From the NCBI GenBank assembly GCA_028287185.1, contig JAQBQD010000139.1, forward strand, positions 1 to 60,376: 60,376 nt of DNA. The letters run 5' to 3'. Source of the DNA: Gemmatimonadota bacterium (GTDB taxonomy: Bacteria > Gemmatimonadota > Gemmatimonadetes > Longimicrobiales > Longimicrobiaceae). Made by a program: the position numbers and the translations under genes. Each line of letters begins with the position of its first letter. Within the stretch, counting starts at the first letter, position 1. A model generated the notes under the pieces. It did not search any database. It saw only the letters and a list, made by a program, of their open reading frames with translations, and was not told the DNA's origin. Positions 18,220 through 27,727 of the stretch are shown here, in pieces.

Positions 18220-19079
18220 TCCCCAACGCGTTCTCGCCCCCGGCCGCGCAGGCGGCGGAGGGGGTGGTGCTTTCCGTGGTGATGCCCGTCTTCAACGAGG
18301 AGCGGACGGTGGAGGCCTCCATCGCCCGCGTGCGCTCCATCCCGCTGGCCGTGGAGCTGGTGGTGGTGGATGACGCGTCGCGCGACGGCACCGCCGCCAT
18401 CCTCCAGAAGCTGCTGGCCGAGGGGGTGATCGCCACCCTGATCCGCCAGCCCCGCAACCAGGGCAAGGGCGCGGCGGTGGCGCGCGGCATCCAGGCGGCC
18501 ACGGGGCAGGTGATCGTGGTGCAGGACGCCGACCTGGAGTATGACCCGCGCGAGCTTCCGCGCCTGCTGGAGCCCATCCTGGACGGGCGCGCCGACGCGG
18601 TGTTCGGCAGCCGCTTCACGGGCAGCCCGCAGCGCGTGCTGTACTTCTGGCACAGGGTGGGCAACGGCCTGCTCACCCTGCTCTCCAACATGCTCACGAA
18701 CATCAACCTGAGCGACATGGAGACGTGCTACAAGATGGCGCGCGCCGACCTGATGAAGTCGCTGCCCCTGCGCTCCGACCGCTTCGGGATCGAGCCCGAG
18801 CTGACGGCCCGGCTGGCGCAGGCGGGCGCGCGCATCTACGAGGTGCCCATCAGCTACTCGGGCCGCACCTACGCCGAGGGCAAGAAGATCGGCTGGCGCG
18901 ACGGCATCGCCGCCTTCTGGCACATCCTGCGCAGCAACCTTCTCTCGCCCCGAGCCCCCGCCTATACGGCGCCGCCCTTCCCGGAGGCGCGGCTTCCCTC
19001 CGCCTCCAGCTTCAACCCCGCGCAGCCCCCGGCCGCCGTCGCGCCGGCGCGGCCGGAAAGCCGGGTCGCGGCGCCGTGA
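18216..19079 (+). CDS. GT2 polyprenyl-phosphate glycosyltransferase (DPM1-like)
   Basis: The 287-aa soluble GT-A enzyme has [29 protein letters not shown], the [13 protein letters not shown] motif, the DADLEYDP metal-binding site and [10 protein letters not shown]. These fit dolichol/undecaprenyl-phosphate mannose or glucose synthases. It lacks C-terminal membrane helices and has a Pro/Ala-rich tail instead. The ATG overlaps the stop of the GT-C gene by 4 nt, and its own stop overlaps the next GTG, so the four genes from 16507 to 21123 are translationally coupled. It probably supplies the lipid-linked sugar for the GT-C enzyme. Confidence 0.85.
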   Translation: MIPNAFSPPAAQAAEGVVLSVVMPVFNEERTVEASIARVRSIPLAVELVVVDDASRDGTAAILQKLLAEGVIATLIRQPRNQGKGAAVARGIQAATGQVIVVQDADLEYDPRELPRLLEPILDGRADAVFGSRFTGSPQRVLYFWHRVGNGLLTLLSNMLTNINLSDMETCYKMARADLMKSLPLRSDRFGIEPELTARLAQAGARIYEVPISYSGRTYAEGKKIGWRDGIAAFWHILRSNLLSPRAPAYTAPPFPEARLPSASSFNPAQPPAAVAPARPESRVAAP

Positions 19080-20266
19080 GCGTCCGCCCGGCCCCCGCGC
19101 CCGAGGCGCTTCCCTCCCCCGCCCCCGTGGCGCCGGAGGTTTCCGTCGTGGTGCCCTGCCGCAACGAGGCGGCGACGGTCGGCGACGTGGTTCGCGCCGC
19201 TCTCGAGGCCCTGGAGGCGTGCGGGTACGCGGGCGAGGTGCTGGTGGTGGACAACGACTCGGAGGACGGCTCGGCCGCCGCCGCCGCGGAGGCGGGCGCG
19301 CGCGTGGTGCGCCAGCCCATCCGCGGGTACGGGGCGGCGTGCCTGGGCGGATTCGAGGCCGCGCGTGGGCGCATCCTCGTGCTCGTCGACGGCGACGGGA
19401 CGTACGACCTGGGCACGCTGCACCGCTTCGTGGAGCCGCTGCGGGCGGGCTACGAGATGGTGCTGGGCACGCGCCGCAACGGCGAGATCCTGCCCGGCGC
19501 CATGAAGGGCGCCCACCGCCACCTGCTGGAGCCGCTGCAGACGCACCTGCTGCGCAGCGCGTTCGGCCTGCGCGTGTCGGACATCCGCTGCGGCATGCGG
19601 GCGGTGACGCGTGAGGCACTCGGTCGATTGAGGCTGGGGGCGACGGGGATGGAGTTCGCCAGCGAGATGCTGGTGGAGGCGGTGCGAGCGGGCCTGGACG
19701 TGGTGGAGGTGCCCGTCTCGTTTCACCCGCGCCCCACCGGCGAGCCGCGGCGCACGGTGGGTGACGGGTGGCGCGTCGCGCGGCAGGTGCTGCTGCTGAG
19801 CCCCACGCGCCTGTACCTGGCGCCGGGGCTGGTCCTTCTGGCGGTGGGGATGCTGCTGGAGCTGGCGCTGCTGCCCGGGCCCGTGCGCGTGGGCCGCTTC
19901 CACGTGGACTACCACTTCATGTTCGTGGGCAGCGCGCTGGCCATCCTGGGCCTGCAGCTCATGCTCCTGGGGGTCTACGCCAAGACGTACGGCCTGGTGC
20001 ACGACCGCCTGGTGGACCGCTGGATCGCCCGCTTCCACCTGCACTACTCGCTGGAGCGGGGGGTGGCGCTGGGGGCGGGGCTGTTCGGCCTGGGGCTGGC
20101 GGTGAACGTTTGGATCCTGGCCGGCTGGGTGGCCGCGGGCCAGGGCGTGCTGTTTGCCGTGCGCCCCGCCGTGCTCGCGCTGACGCTGATGGTGCTGGGG
20201 GCCGAGGTCGTGTTCGCGGCGTTCTTCCTCAGCCTGCTGCGCGGCTCGGAGTTCTCGCGCGTGTGA
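19076..20266 (+). CDS. GT2 glycosyltransferase with C-terminal membrane domain
   Basis: The 396-aa protein starts at a GTG overlapping the previous stop (GTGA). The GT-A domain has [29 protein letters not shown], the acceptor-side [27 protein letters not shown] (metal site) and [10 protein letters not shown]. It resembles the YkcC/GtrB-type polyprenyl-phosphate transferases. After residue about 245, three to four membrane helices follow, ending in [10 protein letters not shown]. The [15 protein letters not shown] segment is characteristic of this subgroup. It probably makes a second lipid-phosphate sugar in the same operon. Confidence 0.83.
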   Translation: MSVRPAPAPEALPSPAPVAPEVSVVVPCRNEAATVGDVVRAALEALEACGYAGEVLVVDNDSEDGSAAAAAEAGARVVRQPIRGYGAACLGGFEAARGRILVLVDGDGTYDLGTLHRFVEPLRAGYEMVLGTRRNGEILPGAMKGAHRHLLEPLQTHLLRSAFGLRVSDIRCGMRAVTREALGRLRLGATGMEFASEMLVEAVRAGLDVVEVPVSFHPRPTGEPRRTVGDGWRVARQVLLLSPTRLYLAPGLVLLAVGMLLELALLPGPVRVGRFHVDYHFMFVGSALAILGLQLMLLGVYAKTYGLVHDRLVDRWIARFHLHYSLERGVALGAGLFGLGLAVNVWILAGWVAAGQGVLFAVRPAVLALTLMVLGAEVVFAAFFLSLLRGSEFSRV

Positions 20267-21123
20267 CGGCGCCGCCGCGCGTCTCGGTCGTGATCCCCAC
20301 GCTGAACGGGGGCGAGCAGTTCGTGCACCTGGCGCGGCACCTGGGCGCCATGCGCGAGCGGCACGGCATCGAGGTCATCGTCATCGACTCGGGAAGCACG
20401 GACGGCACGCCGGGGCACGCCGAGCGCGCGGGCCTGCGCGTGCACCGCATCCCCGCGAGCGAGTTCGGGCACGGGCGCACGCGCAACCTGGGCGTGGGCA
20501 TGGCCACGGGCGACGTGGTGTGCTTCATGACGCAGGACGTGCTGCCCTGCACGCCCGACTGGCCGCTGCGCCTGGCCGCGGCGCTGGAGGACCCCACGGT
20601 GGCCGGCGTCTACGGCCGCCAGGTGCCGCGCGACGCCACGACGATGGAGATGTTCTTCGTCGCCCTGAACTACCCGGCGACGCCCCTGCGCTTCGATCCG
20701 CAGCCCGGCGGCCACCACCCGCGGCCCGGCCGCGTGCTGTTCTCCAACGCGTTCAGCGCGGTGCGGCGCGAGGTGGCGCTGCAGCTTCCGTTCGTGGACC
20801 ACGTGCCGGTGAGCGAGGACCAGGTGTGGGGGTTCCAGGTGCTGGAGCGCGGCTGGTCCATCGTCTACGAGCCCCGCGCCGAGGCGCTGCACGCGCACCG
20901 CTACTCGCTGCGCGGCCTGTACCGCCGTACCTTCCTGATCGGCCGCGCGCTCAAGCTGATCGGCCTGGACCGCGGCGCCACCTTCCCCGAGTCGGTGCGG
21001 TTCCTGTTGACGGAGCTCTCCTACTTCGTCCGCCAGGGGCACACGCACCGCCTGCCGCAGCTGCTGGCGTACGAGCTGACGCGGTGGGTTGGGTTCCAGG
21101 TGGGACGGCGGTCGGGGAAGTAG
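20263..21123 (+). CDS. GT2 glycosyltransferase (rhamnosyltransferase-like)
   Basis: The 286-aa GT-A enzyme starts at a GTG overlapping the previous stop. It shows VSVVIPTLNGGEQF, VIVIDSGSTDGTP, the EFGHGRTRNLG motif typical of rhamnosyl- and related transferases, FMTQDVLPCTPDW (metal site), SNAFSAVRREV and EDQVWGFQVLERGW with the catalytic-base-region Glu-Asp. No membrane helix is seen. As last gene of this run it probably adds a residue on the cytoplasmic side. A tandem 8-bp repeat begins 17 nt after its stop. Confidence 0.82.
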   Translation: MTAPPRVSVVIPTLNGGEQFVHLARHLGAMRERHGIEVIVIDSGSTDGTPGHAERAGLRVHRIPASEFGHGRTRNLGVGMATGDVVCFMTQDVLPCTPDWPLRLAAALEDPTVAGVYGRQVPRDATTMEMFFVALNYPATPLRFDPQPGGHHPRPGRVLFSNAFSAVRREVALQLPFVDHVPVSEDQVWGFQVLERGWSIVYEPRAEALHAHRYSLRGLYRRTFLIGRALKLIGLDRGATFPESVRFLLTELSYFVRQGHTHRLPQLLAYELTRWVGFQVGRRSGK

Positions 21124-21140
21124 GGGGACGGGGGGGAGGC

Positions 21141-21180
21141 CGTCGGGTCGTCGGGTCGTCGGGTCGTCGGGTCGTCGGAT
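21141..21180 (+). repeat. Tandem 8-bp repeat, five copies
   Basis: CGTCGGGT is repeated four times, followed by a fifth copy with one change (CGTCGGAT). It lies just after a GT2 gene and before rfbF, in non-coding DNA. Length variation by slippage is possible. Confidence 0.8.
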
Positions 21181-21394
21181 AGGGGGATCGGTATCGTCGA
21201 GGAGCGGGTCGATTTGTCGACGCGGGGCTGCGACGGCAATCCGCCCACCGGCGTGGGCTGGCTCCGTGCCGGGGCGGACCTCTGCGTGGAGTGCGGGCGT
21301 CGGGGATGATTCGCGGACGGGGTTCATCGAACGAGGCCGGCGAAATCGGACGGGGGGAGCGGATGCGAGGGACGAGCCGAAGGAGCGGGGGGCG

Positions 21395-22165
21395 ATGAAG
21401 ACCGTGATCCTGGCGGGGGGGCTGGGAAGCCGCCTGGCGGAGGAGACGACGGTGCGCCCCAAGCCGATGGTGGAGATCGGCGGGCGGCCCATCCTGTGGC
21501 ACATCATGAACGTCTACGCGGCGCACGGGTTCGCGGACTTCCTGGTGGCGTGCGGCTACAAGGGCGAGGTCATCAAGCGCTACTTCACCGACTTCCACCT
21601 GCACGACTCGGACATGACGGTCGATCTGCGGGAAGGAAAGGTGAGCGTGCACGCCCAGCGCGGGCCCGACTGGCGCGTGACGCTCGTCGACACCGGCGCG
21701 GGCACGCAGACGGGCGGCAGGGTGAAGCGCATGGCGCCCTTCATCGGTGGGGAAACCTTCCTGATGACGTACGGCGACGGCGTGGGCAACGTGGACGTGC
21801 GCGGGGCGGTGGACTTCCATCGCAGGCACGGAAAGCTCGCCACCATCGCGGCCGTGCGTCCCCCGGCGCGCTTCGGCGGATTGGAGTTCGAGGGCGACCG
21901 CGTGGTGCACTTCAACGAGAAGCCGCAGGTGGGCGAGGGGTGGATCAACGGCGGCTACATGGTGCTGGAGCCCGCCGTGCTGGACTACATCGACGGCGAC
22001 GAGACCATCCTGGAGCGCGAGCCCCTGGAGCGCCTGGCCGCCGAGGGCCAGCTCATGGCCTACCGCCACGAGGGGTTCTGGCAGCCGATGGACACCCTGC
22101 GCGAGAAGCTGCTGCTGGAGGAGCTGTGGCAGTCCGGCCGCGCGCCCTGGAAGGTGTGGACGTGA
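21395..22165 (+). CDS. rfbF: Glucose-1-phosphate cytidylyltransferase
   Basis: The 256-aa nucleotidyltransferase makes CDP-glucose, the first step to CDP-3,6-dideoxyhexoses. It has VILAGGLGSRLAEET and RPKPMVEIGGRPILWHI, ACGYKGEVIKRYF, FLMTYGDGVGNVD (metal site), FNEKPQVGEGWINGGYMV and FWQPMDTLREK. All match RfbF/AscA closely along the normal family length. AAGGAGCGGGGGG precedes the ATG. It is the first gene of the glycan operon, and the following rfbG GTG overlaps its stop, which ties the two enzymes together. Confidence 0.95.
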   Translation: MKTVILAGGLGSRLAEETTVRPKPMVEIGGRPILWHIMNVYAAHGFADFLVACGYKGEVIKRYFTDFHLHDSDMTVDLREGKVSVHAQRGPDWRVTLVDTGAGTQTGGRVKRMAPFIGGETFLMTYGDGVGNVDVRGAVDFHRRHGKLATIAAVRPPARFGGLEFEGDRVVHFNEKPQVGEGWINGGYMVLEPAVLDYIDGDETILEREPLERLAAEGQLMAYRHEGFWQPMDTLREKLLLEELWQSGRAPWKVWT

Positions 22166-23448
22166 CTCCGTCGCTCGCGTTCGGCGGCGTCTACGCGGGC
22201 CGGCGGGTGCTGCTCACCGGGCACACGGGCTTCAAGGGCGCGTGGATGGCCACCTGGCTGGCTTCCCTGGGAGCCGAGGTGCACGGCTACGCGCTCGACG
22301 CGCCCACGACGCCGTGCCTCTTCGCCGAGGCGGACGTCGAGGGCGGCTGCGCGAGCCACCGGATCGGCGACGTGCGCGACTTTCCGCATCTGCTGGCGAC
22401 GGTCGAACGCGTGCGGCCGGAGATGGTCTTCCACCTTGCCGCGCAGGCGCTGGTGCGCGAGTCGTACGCCGCGCCGAGAGAGACGTTCGACGTGAACCTG
22501 ATGGGCACGGTGAACGTGCTGGAAGCCGTGCGGCAGGCCGGCGGCGTGCGCGTGGTGCAGGTGGTGACGTCGGACAAGTGCTACGAGAACCACGAGTGGG
22601 CCTACGCCTACCGCGAGAGCGACGCGATGGGCGGCCGCGACCCGTACAGTGCCAGCAAGGGATGCGCGGAGATCGCCACCGCCGCGTACCGCCGCTCCTT
22701 CTTCTCGGCGGATCCGGCCTCCGCGGGCGGAACGGGATCGGCGGAATCGACCGACTCGTCCGTCTCCGTATCCACCGCGCGCGCCGGCAACGTCATCGGC
22801 GGCGGGGACTGGGCGGCGGACCGCATCGTCCCCGACTGCATCGCGGCGCTCACGCGCGGAGAGCCGGTGATCGTTCGGAATCCCGACGCGGTTCGGCCGT
22901 GGCAGCACGTGCTGGAGCCGCTTTCGGGCTACCTGCACCTGGCCGCGTGCCAGCTCCGCGAGCCCGGGCGCTGGGACGAGGCGTGGAACTTCGGCCCCGC
23001 GCCGGCATCCGCGGTGACGGTCGGCCGGCTGGTGGAGAGGGTGCACCTCGCGTGGGGTCGGTCGGTCGATGCCGCTCATTCGACGGACCGCGCGCCGCAC
23101 GAAGCGCGCTTCCTGCGGCTGGATGCGACGAAGGCGCAGACGCAGCTCGGCTGGCTTCCCGCGATGGATCTCGACCGCACGGTCGCCGAGACGGTCGCCT
23201 GGTACCGCGAGCGGGCCGAGCGCGGCGCGGAATTCGACGCGCGCGCCTCCTGCCTGCGCCAGATCGAATCGTACACCGCCCTCGCGGCGGATGCGGGCGC
23301 GGCGTGGGCGGTCGACGTTTCCGCGGACGATCGGAACAGGTCGACGGAAGCGGGGCGCGCGGCAGAGACGGGGCGATCGGCGGACGACGGGACGACGGAG
23401 TTGATCCAGGTGGTGCGGACAGGGGAGAACCGGGAGGCGGCGCGATGA
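22162..23448 (+). CDS. rfbG: CDP-glucose 4,6-dehydratase
   Basis: This extended SDR of 428 aa converts CDP-glucose to CDP-4-keto-6-deoxyglucose using bound NAD. It shows VLLTGHTGFKGAWMATWL, FHLAAQALVRESY, the VTSDKCYEN block, DPYSASKGCAE with the catalytic Tyr and Lys, RAGNVIGGGDWA and RPWQHVLEPLSGYL, all family hallmarks. A Ser/Gly/Thr-rich insert of about 20 residues follows SFFSAD. The last 60 residues are a non-conserved polar tail, longer than usual (about 360 aa). It overlaps rfbF and the epimerase gene by 4 nt each. Confidence 0.94.
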   Translation: MTPSLAFGGVYAGRRVLLTGHTGFKGAWMATWLASLGAEVHGYALDAPTTPCLFAEADVEGGCASHRIGDVRDFPHLLATVERVRPEMVFHLAAQALVRESYAAPRETFDVNLMGTVNVLEAVRQAGGVRVVQVVTSDKCYENHEWAYAYRESDAMGGRDPYSASKGCAEIATAAYRRSFFSADPASAGGTGSAESTDSSVSVSTARAGNVIGGGDWAADRIVPDCIAALTRGEPVIVRNPDAVRPWQHVLEPLSGYLHLAACQLREPGRWDEAWNFGPAPASAVTVGRLVERVHLAWGRSVDAAHSTDRAPHEARFLRLDATKAQTQLGWLPAMDLDRTVAETVAWYRERAERGAEFDARASCLRQIESYTALAADAGAAWAVDVSADDRNRSTEAGRAAETGRSADDGTTELIQVVRTGENREAAR

Positions 23449-23927
23449 CGGAGCGGGCGGAGGAGGCGAAGCGCGGGCCCATCGACGGCGTGAGCGTGCG
23501 GCCGCTGCGGCAGATCGCGGACGAGCGCGGCGCCGTGCTGCACATGATGCGCGCGGACGACCCGCACTTCGGCGCGTTCGGCGAGATCTACTTCTCGCTC
23601 GTCTACCCGGGCATCATCAAGGCGTGGCACATCCACGACCGCATGACGCTGAACTACGCGTGCCCGGTCGGCGCGGTGAAGCTCGCGCTCTATGACGAGC
23701 GCGCGGCGTCGCCCACCCACGGGAACCTGATGGAGATCGTGACGGGCGAGCGCAGCTACCAGCTCGTCACCGTGCCGCCGGGCGTGTGGAACGGGTTCAA
23801 GGGCGTGGGCACCGTACCGGCGCTGGTCGCCAACTGCGCCAGCATTCCGCACGACCCGGCCGAGATCCACCGCGTGGACCCGCTGGAGAACCACATTCCC
23901 TACGACTGGAACCGGGTCCACCGGTGA
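23445..23927 (+). CDS. RmlC-like sugar-nucleotide epimerase (AscE-type candidate)
   Basis: This small cupin of 160 aa belongs to the dTDP-4-dehydrorhamnose 3,5-epimerase family. It contains [28 protein letters not shown] with the catalytic-position His, [31 protein letters not shown] and [17 protein letters not shown]. In a CDP-sugar operon the likely substrate is a CDP-4-keto-dideoxy sugar, as for AscE of the ascarylose pathway. That assignment is inferred from context. The ATG overlaps the rfbG stop (ATGA), and its own stop overlaps the next GTG. Confidence 0.82.
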   Translation: MTERAEEAKRGPIDGVSVRPLRQIADERGAVLHMMRADDPHFGAFGEIYFSLVYPGIIKAWHIHDRMTLNYACPVGAVKLALYDERAASPTHGNLMEIVTGERSYQLVTVPPGVWNGFKGVGTVPALVANCASIPHDPAEIHRVDPLENHIPYDWNRVHR

Positions 23928-24805
23928 GCCGGCAGCGGGCCCTGGTCCTCGGCGCCTCCGGCCTGGTCGGCTCGCACCTGCTGCGCGCGGCGGCGGAGCG
24001 CGGCCACCTGGTGGTCGGCACCTCGCACGCGCAGGACGTGCCGGGTCTGGTGCCGCTGGACGTGCGGGACGGCGACGCGGTGCGGAAGCTGGTGCGCGAC
24101 ACGGGCGCCGACATCGTCTTCCACGCCGCCGCCAGCCCGAACGTCGACGCCTGCGAGGCGGACCCGGAAGGCACGGCGGCCGTCAACGTCGGCGGCGTGC
24201 GCACGGCGGCCGAGGCGGCACGCGAGGTGGGGGCGCGGATGGTGTTCTTCTCCAGCGACTACGTGTTCGACGGAGAGCGCGGGCCGTACGTGGAGACGGA
24301 CCCGGTGAATCCCATCCAGGAGTACGGCCGGCAGAAGGTGGCGGCGGAAGCCGTCTGCCGCGAGGTGCTTCCCGACGCGCACCTGATCCTCCGCGTCACC
24401 GTCGTCTACGGCTGGGAGCGGCAGGGGAAGAACTTCGTCGCCCGCCTGGTGCGCACGCTGTCCGAGGGCGGCGCGATGCGCGTTCCGGCCGATCAGTTCG
24501 GCAGCCCCACGCTGGCGGACGACCTGGGGGACGCGGCGTGGGAGCTGGTCGATCGCGATGCGCGGGGGACGTTCCACGTCGCGGGACGGGACCGGGTGGA
24601 CCGGCTGGCGTTCGCGCGGGCCGCGGCGCGGGCATTCGGGCTGCCGGAGGGGGGGATCCAGGGCGTGACGACGGCGGAGCTGGGCCAGCGCGCGCCGCGC
24701 CCGCTGAACGCGGGGATGCGCAGCGGCCGGGCCGAGGCCGTGATCGGGCGGCCCATGCTGGGCGTGGACGCGGGGTTGAGCGTGCTGAGGAGCCGATGGA
24801 GATGA
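23924..24805 (+). CDS. RmlD-like SDR sugar-nucleotide reductase
   Basis: The 293-aa extended SDR has [18 protein letters not shown], a [14 protein letters not shown] segment, [15 protein letters not shown] with the catalytic Ser/Tyr region, the YGRQKVAAE motif (YxxxK) and [16 protein letters not shown]. It is closest in pattern to dTDP-4-dehydrorhamnose reductase (RmlD). In this operon it probably performs the last C4 keto-reduction of the CDP-dideoxyhexose, the role of AscF or Abe. The GTG overlaps the previous stop, and the next gene again overlaps by ATGA. Confidence 0.8.
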   Translation: MSRQRALVLGASGLVGSHLLRAAAERGHLVVGTSHAQDVPGLVPLDVRDGDAVRKLVRDTGADIVFHAAASPNVDACEADPEGTAAVNVGGVRTAAEAAREVGARMVFFSSDYVFDGERGPYVETDPVNPIQEYGRQKVAAEAVCREVLPDAHLILRVTVVYGWERQGKNFVARLVRTLSEGGAMRVPADQFGSPTLADDLGDAAWELVDRDARGTFHVAGRDRVDRLAFARAAARAFGLPEGGIQGVTTAELGQRAPRPLNAGMRSGRAEAVIGRPMLGVDAGLSVLRSRWR

Positions 24806-26121
24806 GCCGGGCCGACGAGATCCGCGAGCAGATCCTGAGCCTTTCCGCCGAGTTCGCGGCGGAGCGGTGGAAGCCCGCGCCCTTCGTGCCGGGAACGACG
24901 CCCGTGCCCGTGAGCGGCAAGGTGTTCGACGGCGACGAGGTGCGCCTGCTGGTGGACGCGTCGCTGGACTTCTGGCTGACCACGGGCCGCTTCGCCGCGC
25001 AGTTCTCGCGCGAGTTCGCCCGGTGGATGGGCACGCGGCGCTGCCTGCTGGTGAACTCGGGATCGAGCGCCAACCTGCTGGCGCTCACGGCGCTCACCTC
25101 GCCGGAGCTGGGCGAGCGCGCGCTGCGGCCGGGGGACGAGGTCATCACCTGCGCGGCGGGCTTCCCGACGACGGTGAACCCCATCCTCCAGAACCGCCTG
25201 GTGCCCGTCTTCCTGGACGCGGACGTGCCCACCTACAACATGGACGTGTCGCGGCTGGAGGAGGCGGTGGGCCCGCGGACGCGCGCGATCATGGTGGCGC
25301 ATACCCTGGGCAACCCGTTCGACCTGGGCGCGGTGATGGACGTCGCGAAGCGCCACGGGCTGTGGGTGATCGAGGACACCTGCGACGCCGTGGGCGCCGA
25401 GTACGGCGGGAAGAAGGTGGGCACCTTCGGCGACCTGGCCACGGTGAGCTTCTATCCCGCGCACCACGTCACCATGGGCGAGGGCGGCGCCGTCCTGACC
25501 CGCACGCCGAAGCTCGCGAAGCTCGTCGAAAGCTTCCGCGACTGGGGCCGCGACTGCTGGTGCGAGCCGGGCGACGAGAACACCTGCGGCAAGCGCTTCG
25601 ACTGGCAGCTCGGCGAGCTTCCCCACGGCTACGACCACAAGTACACCTACAGCCACGTGGGCTACAACCTGAAGCTCACGGACATGCAGGCCGCCGTGGG
25701 CGTGGCGCAGCTCAAGAAGCTGCCGGGGTTCGTGGACGCGCGTCGGGCGAACTTCGAATTCCTGTATCGAGCCCTGGAGCCGTTCCAGGACGCCCTGATC
25801 CTGCCGCAGGCGACGGCCAACAGCACCCCGAGCTGGTTCGGCTTCCCCATCACCCTGCGCGCGGACGCCGGCGTGGACCGCCGCGAGGTGATCCGCCGGC
25901 TGGACGAGCTGAAGATCGGCACGCGCCTGCTCTTCGCCGGCAACCTGCTGCGCCAGCCCGCCTACCAAGGCATCGAGCACCGCGTGGTGGGCGACCTTCG
26001 CGTGGCCGACGAGATCATGATGCGCACCTTCTGGGTGGGCGTGTATCCCGGGCTTACGGAAGAGATGCTGGCGTTCGTGGCCGAGGCGATCGGCGCCGCC
26101 GTCTCCACGCCGGCGCGGTGA
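24802..26121 (+). CDS. rfbH: CDP-4-keto-6-deoxyglucose 3-dehydrase (E1)
   Basis: This PMP- and [2Fe-2S]-dependent enzyme of 439 aa removes the C3 hydroxyl. The aminotransferase-fold motifs are [29 protein letters not shown] and [20 protein letters not shown]. The PLP lysine is replaced by His in [12 protein letters not shown], the diagnostic change of E1. Cysteines in [15 protein letters not shown] form the iron-sulfur ligands together with an upstream Cys. The ATG at 24802 has GAGGAG 9 nt upstream and overlaps the previous stop; an ATG two codons earlier is too close to it. The dedicated E3 reductase (rfbI/ascD) is not in the window. Confidence 0.95.
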   Translation: MSRADEIREQILSLSAEFAAERWKPAPFVPGTTPVPVSGKVFDGDEVRLLVDASLDFWLTTGRFAAQFSREFARWMGTRRCLLVNSGSSANLLALTALTSPELGERALRPGDEVITCAAGFPTTVNPILQNRLVPVFLDADVPTYNMDVSRLEEAVGPRTRAIMVAHTLGNPFDLGAVMDVAKRHGLWVIEDTCDAVGAEYGGKKVGTFGDLATVSFYPAHHVTMGEGGAVLTRTPKLAKLVESFRDWGRDCWCEPGDENTCGKRFDWQLGELPHGYDHKYTYSHVGYNLKLTDMQAAVGVAQLKKLPGFVDARRANFEFLYRALEPFQDALILPQATANSTPSWFGFPITLRADAGVDRREVIRRLDELKIGTRLLFAGNLLRQPAYQGIEHRVVGDLRVADEIMMRTFWVGVYPGLTEEMLAFVAEAIGAAVSTPAR

Positions 26122-26146
26122 GGGGCCGCCGCGCTTCCACCCGGCG

Positions 26147-27727
26147 TTGACGGGCGCGGACGCGGCGCGCCGGCGCGTGCTGCTGAACAGCGTGGCCAAC
26201 GCGCTGGGCACGCTGATCCCCATCCCCGTGGTGCTGATGATGGTGCCGTTCACCCTGGCGCACGTGGGACGCGAGGGGTACGGCGCGTGGGCGCTGGTGG
26301 GGGCGTTCGTGGGGATGGTGCAGCTCGCGGACTTCGGGCTGACGGCGGCGGTGACGCGCACCATCGCCTTCCACCACGCGCGGGGCGAGCGCGGCGGCGT
26401 GCTTGCGGCCCTGCACTCGGCCACCCTGCTCTTCTCCTGCATCGGCGTGGCGGTCTTCGTCCTCGCGCTTCTGCTCTGGCCGCTGCTGGCGCGCTCGCTG
26501 TTCGCCGGCACGCGCCTGCCCCTCGGCGAGGTCCGCGCCGCCTTCCTGGGCGCCACCGCCGTGTTCGTGGCCGCGCTCGCCACCAGCGCCTTCACCTCGC
26601 TGCTCGATGGCCTCCAGCGCATCGGCCTGCAGAACGCCATCCGCCTGGGCAGCATCCTCGTGAACGCGGGCGGCGTGTGGCTCGCGCTGAACGCGCGGCA
26701 CGGGCTGCGCGGGCTGGTGGAAGGCAGCGCGGCCTCCGTCGCCTTCCGCATCGCCGCGCTTCTTCTCGCCGCCCCGTTCGTCTTTCCCGGCGCGCTCTCC
26801 CTGCCGCCGCGCGTCTCCCGCGGCGAGCTGCGCCGGCTCACGGCGTTCAGCTCACGCATCTCCGTCGTGCAGCTCTCCGGCGTCGCCTACTATCAGGTGC
26901 CCAAGGTCTACCTGCGCCTGGCGTCTTCGCTGGCGACGGTCGGCCTGTACGACGTGGTCGCGGGGCAGATGCAGCGCTTCCAGGAAGCCGTCACCGGGCT
27001 CGTGTACCCCTTTCTCCCCGCCCTCGCCACGCATTCCGCGGGTGATGGCGAGGCGGCGCATGCAGAGGCGCGCGCGCTGTACCGCACGGCGCACCGCTTC
27101 ATGGCGGCGCTCGTCGTGCCGTTCGTCGCGCTGCTCGCCGTGATCGCGGGGCCGTTCGCGCGGGTGTGGCTGGGGCCGGCGTACGGCTTCCTGGGCCCCG
27201 TGTTCATCGCCAACTCCGTCGGCACGGGCGCGCTGATCCTGACGGCGCCCGCGCACTACACGCTCATCGGCTACGCGCGCATGCGGCCGGACGTGGAGCG
27301 CGCCACGCTTTCCATCATCCTGGCGCTGACGCTGGTGTGGTTCGGCGCCACGCGGGGCGGGCTGCTGGGCGCGGCGGCCGCCAACTCGCTCACGGCGGTC
27401 GCGGCGCTCGCGTGGCTGCAGATGCGCTCGCGCGGGCTGCACGTGATGACGGGCGGTGGAGGCGCGATCCTGCGCGACTACGCGCGCACCGCCGCCGCCT
27501 GCGTGCCCGCCGCGCTCGCCGCGTGGGCCGCCGTCCACGCCATGCACGAGGGATGGGGCGCCATCGCCGCCGCCGTCGCCGCGTTCGTGGCCGTGCTCCT
27601 CCCCGCCGCGCTCGCCCTGCGCGTCGTCACCGCCGACGACGTCCGCCAGCTCCGCTCGATGCTCGCCAGCCGATCCACTCCTCTGCCGCACGTCGAGACC
27701 GTCCCGCTGCCCGGAGAGCTGCCGTGA
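26147..27727 (+). CDS. Polysaccharide flippase, Wzx/MATE-like
   Basis: The 526-aa protein has 12 to 14 membrane helices. The start (VLLNSVANALGTLIPIPVVLMMVPFTL) and the GREGYGAWALVGAFVGMVQLADFGLTAAVTR segment are typical of O-antigen flippases (MVF superfamily). It should move undecaprenyl-linked sugar units across the inner membrane. The start is TTG at 26147, 25 nt after rfbH; no ATG or GTG fits better. The C-terminal 60 residues include a polar tail (ADDVRQLRSMLASRS). Its position among sugar and transferase genes supports the role. No Wzy polymerase or Wzz is evident nearby. Confidence 0.85.
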   Translation: MTGADAARRRVLLNSVANALGTLIPIPVVLMMVPFTLAHVGREGYGAWALVGAFVGMVQLADFGLTAAVTRTIAFHHARGERGGVLAALHSATLLFSCIGVAVFVLALLLWPLLARSLFAGTRLPLGEVRAAFLGATAVFVAALATSAFTSLLDGLQRIGLQNAIRLGSILVNAGGVWLALNARHGLRGLVEGSAASVAFRIAALLLAAPFVFPGALSLPPRVSRGELRRLTAFSSRISVVQLSGVAYYQVPKVYLRLASSLATVGLYDVVAGQMQRFQEAVTGLVYPFLPALATHSAGDGEAAHAEARALYRTAHRFMAALVVPFVALLAVIAGPFARVWLGPAYGFLGPVFIANSVGTGALILTAPAHYTLIGYARMRPDVERATLSIILALTLVWFGATRGGLLGAAAANSLTAVAALAWLQMRSRGLHVMTGGGGAILRDYARTAAACVPAALAAWAAVHAMHEGWGAIAAAVAAFVAVLLPAALALRVVTADDVRQLRSMLASRSTPLPHVETVPLPGELP

